26,143 bases of DNA, from NCBI GenBank assembly GCA_000435195.1, contig FR880152.1:1-26143 (forward strand), written 5' to 3'. The notes beneath the pieces are model-generated. The model was not told the origin of the DNA and ran no database searches. It saw only the letters and a list, made by a program, of their open reading frames with translations. This stretch comes from Clostridium sp. CAG:169 (GTDB lineage: Bacteria; Bacillota; Clostridia; Oscillospirales; Ruminococcaceae). A program made the translations under genes and the position numbers. This document shows, piece by piece, positions 23,245 through 26,143 of this stretch. Positions within the stretch are counted from its first letter, which is position 1. Each line of letters opens with the position of its first letter.

Positions 23245-25674
23245 ATGAAAAAACTGCTGGGTATTTTGCTTTCTTTTACCCTTCTGCTGTCCGCCTGTGC
23301 ACACCCGTCCACCGATGCGCCTGCCGGTGAGCAATCGCAACCACCACCCGACACACCCACCATCGGACAATCGCAGCCGACACCGACGGTAGAGCCGCCG
23401 CAAACGGAAGCTGATGTCGAAGAAAACACCTCCTACTGGGCGGAACATTTCCCGCGCATCGACGGCTCCACCTCCCTCATCCCGCTGGAAACCGCCATCC
23501 GTGCCAGCCTTTTACAGATTCCCACCGAGCAGGCAAGCCAGCAGGTCATCCACTCCACCACCTACGACAGCTTTTATCATCTGATCGACGGCACGGTAGA
23601 TATGACCCTCACCGTTCCCCTTTCCCAAGTGCAGCGGGAATATGCCGAAAAAAATCAAGTTCAGCTCGAGCAGGTGCCGGTGGCAAAGGAGGGCTTTGTC
23701 TTTGTGGTCAACGCAGACAATCCCATCGACTCGCTGACCCAGGAGCAGCTGCGCGCCATCTACTCCGGCAGCATCACCAACTGGAAGCAGCTGGGCGGCG
23801 AAGACCTGCCAATTATCGCCTATCAGCGCAACGACGACTCCGGCAGCCAGAATTACATGATTGATTTTATGGGAGATACCCCATTGATGGAAGCTCCTAC
23901 CGAGCAGCGCCCGACCTCCATGATCGGACTGATGGATGTCATCGCCGTCAACGACTACGCACAGCAGTCGATTGGTTACTCGGTCTATTCCTACGCTGCC
24001 GATATGTACGAAAACAGCAGTAAGGTCAAGTTTCTGGCAATCGACGGTGTCAAGCCCACCAAGCAGACGATGGCATCGGGGGAATACCCGCTGCTGTCGG
24101 AAAACTATGCTCTCTTCCTTGCCGATCAGCCGCAGGATTCTCCGGTCCGCAGGCTCTGCCGCTGGATGACCTCTGACGAAGGGCAGCAGGCGATTGCCCG
24201 CGCAGGATATGTCCCGCTGCGGGAGGTGGAGGTCGCACCGCAAGCTGAAACCTTTTCTGCCTACTCCGGCACCGGCAGCGGTGATGAGCGTCTAGAGGCG
24301 CCGATGCTGGAGAGCATCGCTTTGGACCCTGACAACTACTACTCTTCTGAGCTGCCGCTGCAAGTCTACCTGCCGGAATCCGCCCACCTGTTCACCGATT
24401 ACCACTCCTCTTCGTATGAATACACCACCGGCATCACCTATACGCTGAACGGTTTGCAGGACAAGCAGCTGCAACAGCAGGTCAACGACTGGATTGCACA
24501 GGCGGTGCTGCGGGCGGATGAGCAGGTCCCACAGCTGACTGAACACCTGAAGAGCATCAACCAAAATATGCAGCTGTATGAACAGCATTGTATCCACATA
24601 GACAATATAACCCGATATTATCCCAGCGCACTGGTCAGCGTAAAAGCCAAAAATGGTTATCTTTGGGCAACGGTGGCACAGGTGTACTATCAAGATTCAC
24701 AGGACGGCTACGATAAATACTTCCGAACCGAGTGCCAAACCTGGGATTTATTCACCGGCAAGGAGCTTGCGGTGGAGGAACTCTTCCAAAACGGACTGGA
24801 TGTGGATGAATTTCTCAACCAATTCCTGCTGCGTGCCTCTCAAACTCCAATCGACAACTGGGGACATTATCCTCAGATGAAGGCAGATTTTGTCTGTCTG
24901 CCCGAAACCGGTTGGGCAATCTCGCCGGAGGCAGTCTACATTGATTTGGACAACCCATACTTTGCACTGGGACTGCGCTTCTCACTGGAGGGCAAGCAGA
25001 ATGTTCTGTGCAGCGAGCCGTACCGAAAGATGGAAGGGCTGTTCGATTCTTCTGTCCTTGTCATCGACAGCTTGTATCAGGACCAATCCGAATCGAAGTA
25101 CCGCTACCTTGCCGACGAACCTTTCCGCGTTCAACTTCTGGATGAAACAGTCGGCGACACCGAGGTGCGCGCAGCCATCAATCGGGATTTTCTCTCCAAA
25201 ATCGAACGGTTCACCATCGCCAATGCCATCGACTACTTTGCCGCACAGGGGAAAACGGTAAGCGCCGAATCCTTCGAACCATTCTATCACTGGACCGTTT
25301 CGGTCTATGGCAATCGTCTGGTAGTGTTCAGCAGCCTGGGTACGGCGATTGAATTCTCTGACGGAGAGTGGACGGAGAGCCGCGGGCTTTTCCTGTACGA
25401 TTTAAAAACCGGTCAACCGCTGGAATGGCAGCAGCTGCTGGTGGACGGCTGGGAAGAGCAGGCATATTTTTCCCCTGACCCCTGGTCCTCCAGCCAGATG
25501 CTTCCTTTGGTGAAAGAGGACATCCCTGCCAAAATCTACAACATTCAGCTGACTCCTTCCGAATATCCGCTGCGCCTGTGGTTTCTCTCTGCCGACGGCA
25601 AGCACCGGCGCCAGGACATCTGCCTGCCGGTCGATGCCCTCAAGATGGTCAAGGAATACCGCTCTTCTCATTAA
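23245..25674 (+). CDS. Lipoprotein with PstS-like domain and large unidentified C-terminal region
   Basis: This 809-residue protein has a lipobox (LSA-Cys18), a Pro/Thr/Gln-rich linker (20-58) and a PBP-like domain (about 62-335). The domain shows phosphate-binder features: PRIDGSTSLIPL (70-81), GTVDMTLTVP, LTQEQLRAIYSGSITNWKQLGG and QRNDDSGSQ (194-202). PstS proteins are usually near 300 residues. The remaining 470 or so residues contain EYTTGITYTLNGL and other alternating-strand sequence, possibly like the DUF3298/RsiV-type extracellular domains, but I do not recognise it firmly. No pstCAB or phoU follows, so it may sense or bind phosphate or another oxyanion instead of importing it. GGAGG lies 8 bases before the ATG. 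Confidence 0.8.
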   Translation: MKKLLGILLSFTLLLSACAHPSTDAPAGEQSQPPPDTPTIGQSQPTPTVEPPQTEADVEENTSYWAEHFPRIDGSTSLIPLETAIRASLLQIPTEQASQQVIHSTTYDSFYHLIDGTVDMTLTVPLSQVQREYAEKNQVQLEQVPVAKEGFVFVVNADNPIDSLTQEQLRAIYSGSITNWKQLGGEDLPIIAYQRNDDSGSQNYMIDFMGDTPLMEAPTEQRPTSMIGLMDVIAVNDYAQQSIGYSVYSYAADMYENSSKVKFLAIDGVKPTKQTMASGEYPLLSENYALFLADQPQDSPVRRLCRWMTSDEGQQAIARAGYVPLREVEVAPQAETFSAYSGTGSGDERLEAPMLESIALDPDNYYSSELPLQVYLPESAHLFTDYHSSSYEYTTGITYTLNGLQDKQLQQQVNDWIAQAVLRADEQVPQLTEHLKSINQNMQLYEQHCIHIDNITRYYPSALVSVKAKNGYLWATVAQVYYQDSQDGYDKYFRTECQTWDLFTGKELAVEELFQNGLDVDEFLNQFLLRASQTPIDNWGHYPQMKADFVCLPETGWAISPEAVYIDLDNPYFALGLRFSLEGKQNVLCSEPYRKMEGLFDSSVLVIDSLYQDQSESKYRYLADEPFRVQLLDETVGDTEVRAAINRDFLSKIERFTIANAIDYFAAQGKTVSAESFEPFYHWTVSVYGNRLVVFSSLGTAIEFSDGEWTESRGLFLYDLKTGQPLEWQQLLVDGWEEQAYFSPDPWSSSQMLPLVKEDIPAKIYNIQLTPSEYPLRLWFLSADGKHRRQDICLPVDALKMVKEYRSSH

Positions 25675-25683
25675 GGAAATATA

Positions 25684-25733
25684 AACAGGGCGATGGATGC
25701 AGGAAATTCTGCATCCATCGCCCTGTTATTTTT
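25684..25733 (+). terminator. Rho-independent terminator after the PstS-like gene
   Basis: A perfect 19-bp stem (25684-25702 with 25709-25727; GGGCGATGGATGCAG core), a 6-base loop and ATTTTT. It is one of the strongest terminators in the window. Confidence 0.95.
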
Positions 25734-25770
25734 CCGATTCCCCATTCCCGCCCTCGCACCCTTTGGTCAA

Positions 25771-25848
25771 GGTCCGGTTCTAACAATGCGCAGTTGCGAT
25801 ACACCTGTGCGCAGTCCGGGCATTACAATGCTCGAGGGGTCGAACCTC
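25771..25848. repeat. Imperfect repeat unit with paired hairpins in the spacer
   Basis: Two related 21-base units start at 25771 (GGTCCGG..TAACAATGCGC) and 25813 (AGTCCGG..TTACAATGCTC), 15 of 21 identical. Each is followed by a small hairpin: GCGCA..TGCGC after the first, CGAGG..CCTC after the second. The spacer 25734-25917 is GC-rich and unlike the AT-rich spacers elsewhere. No gene is supported in it. Confidence 0.45.
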
Positions 25849-25917
25849 CGCCTGCCCTTCGGCGTACCATGAAAAATTTTTTTGACCTTCGCCCCGCTGC
25901 GTGCTACCAGCAGAAAT

Positions 25918-26143
25918 CTATTCAATCAAATCGGTTGTCCAGTTGCTTTCCTGCAAACGATTATCCAGCAGGCGCAGCTCCTTTGCCATCCGGTCTACCT
26001 GTGCCTGCCAGTCGCTCACCGAGATAGCGGATTTAATTTTGATTTCGGTGTTCCTTGCCCGATAGGCGGTCTGGCTGGCAGAATAGACCAGCTCCTTATA
26101 AACGCGCAGCTTTAAGGACAGCGCATCCTTGCGTGCAATCAGC
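25918..26143 (-). CDS. DIP1984 family protein, C-terminal fragment
   Basis: The minus strand is open from the window edge (first full codon ends at 26142) to a TAG at 25918-25920, giving 74 residues; the start lies beyond the window. The translation contains KIKSAISVSDWQAQVDRMAKEL and ends LQESNWTTDLIE, the characteristic tail of the DIP1984/septicolysin-like family, with helices suited to a coiled coil. The biochemical role is unknown. The fragment is too short to judge whether the gene is intact. Confidence 0.85.
   Translation of the reverse strand, partial: LIARKDALSLKLRVYKELVYSASQTAYRARNTEIKIKSAISVSDWQAQVDRMAKELRLLDNRLQESNWTTDLIE

Noticed and set aside
25830..25848. tRNA T-arm-like sequence (GGAGG TTCGACC CCTC on the minus strand)
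   Set aside because: No matching acceptor, D or anticodon arms and no CCA end; the stem has a mismatch.
25578..26027. 149-codon plus-strand frame across the PstS gene end and spacer
   Set aside because: It runs through the strong terminator and is antisense to the DIP1984-family tail.

Overview
The window looks like chromosomal DNA of a Gram-positive anaerobe of the class Clostridia, probably the Oscillospiraceae/Ruminococcaceae type. The basis is the dnaX-ybaB-recR order, strong AGGAGG ribosome sites, occasional TTG/GTG starts, lipoprotein signals, GC-rich genes between AT-rich intergenic promoters, and the families present. The genus is not identified. No rRNA, tRNA, CRISPR array, phage or transposase gene was found, and no gene-free stretch exceeds 300 bases.

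Layout: (1) 1-1355, recombination/replication operon: 3' end of dnaX, ybaB/ebfC, recR, then a strong terminator. (2) 1567-5544, a polar amino acid ABC importer (binding lipoprotein, permease, ATPase) followed by an AbgB-like M20 amidohydrolase, suggesting import and deacylation of an amino acid conjugate. (3) 5577-8226, an exported class C beta-lactamase-fold serine hydrolase and a CapA-family lipoprotein, with three copies of one 8-mer at the promoter. (4) 8400-9938, a second, cytoplasmic serine hydrolase. (5) 9998-11840 (minus), an acyltransferase-like protein, a small membrane protein and a divergent HAM1/RdgB-type nucleotidase. (6) 11873-14998, a sugar operon: fucose/arabinose-isomerase-like protein plus xylulokinase. 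(7) 15005-17725 (minus), an ArsR-CobW fusion, a small CxxC thioredoxin-fold protein and a COG0701 permease, with candidate ArsR operators. (8) 17791-18652 (minus), proC. (9) 18795-23102 (minus), a four-gene cassette: CydD-like ABC, CydC-like ABC, NOSP-family Cys-rich protein and YbaN, behind a strong promoter embedded in dense inverted repeats. (10) 23157-25733, an 809-residue lipoprotein joining a PstS-like domain to a large unidentified C-terminal region. (11) 25918 to the end (minus), the C-terminus of a DIP1984-family protein, preceded by a repeat-rich spacer.

The most unusual locus is region 7. A repressor domain and a COG0523/CobW GTPase share one reading frame, joined by a cysteine-rich linker. 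The junction carries its own near-perfect Shine-Dalgarno and GTG start, so the frame could give both a fused sensor-GTPase and a free GTPase. With the thioredoxin-fold protein and permease this is a plausible metal or metalloid handling system whose ligand cannot be read from sequence. The repeats at 23010-23102 and 5577-5635 are the best candidates for undescribed regulation.
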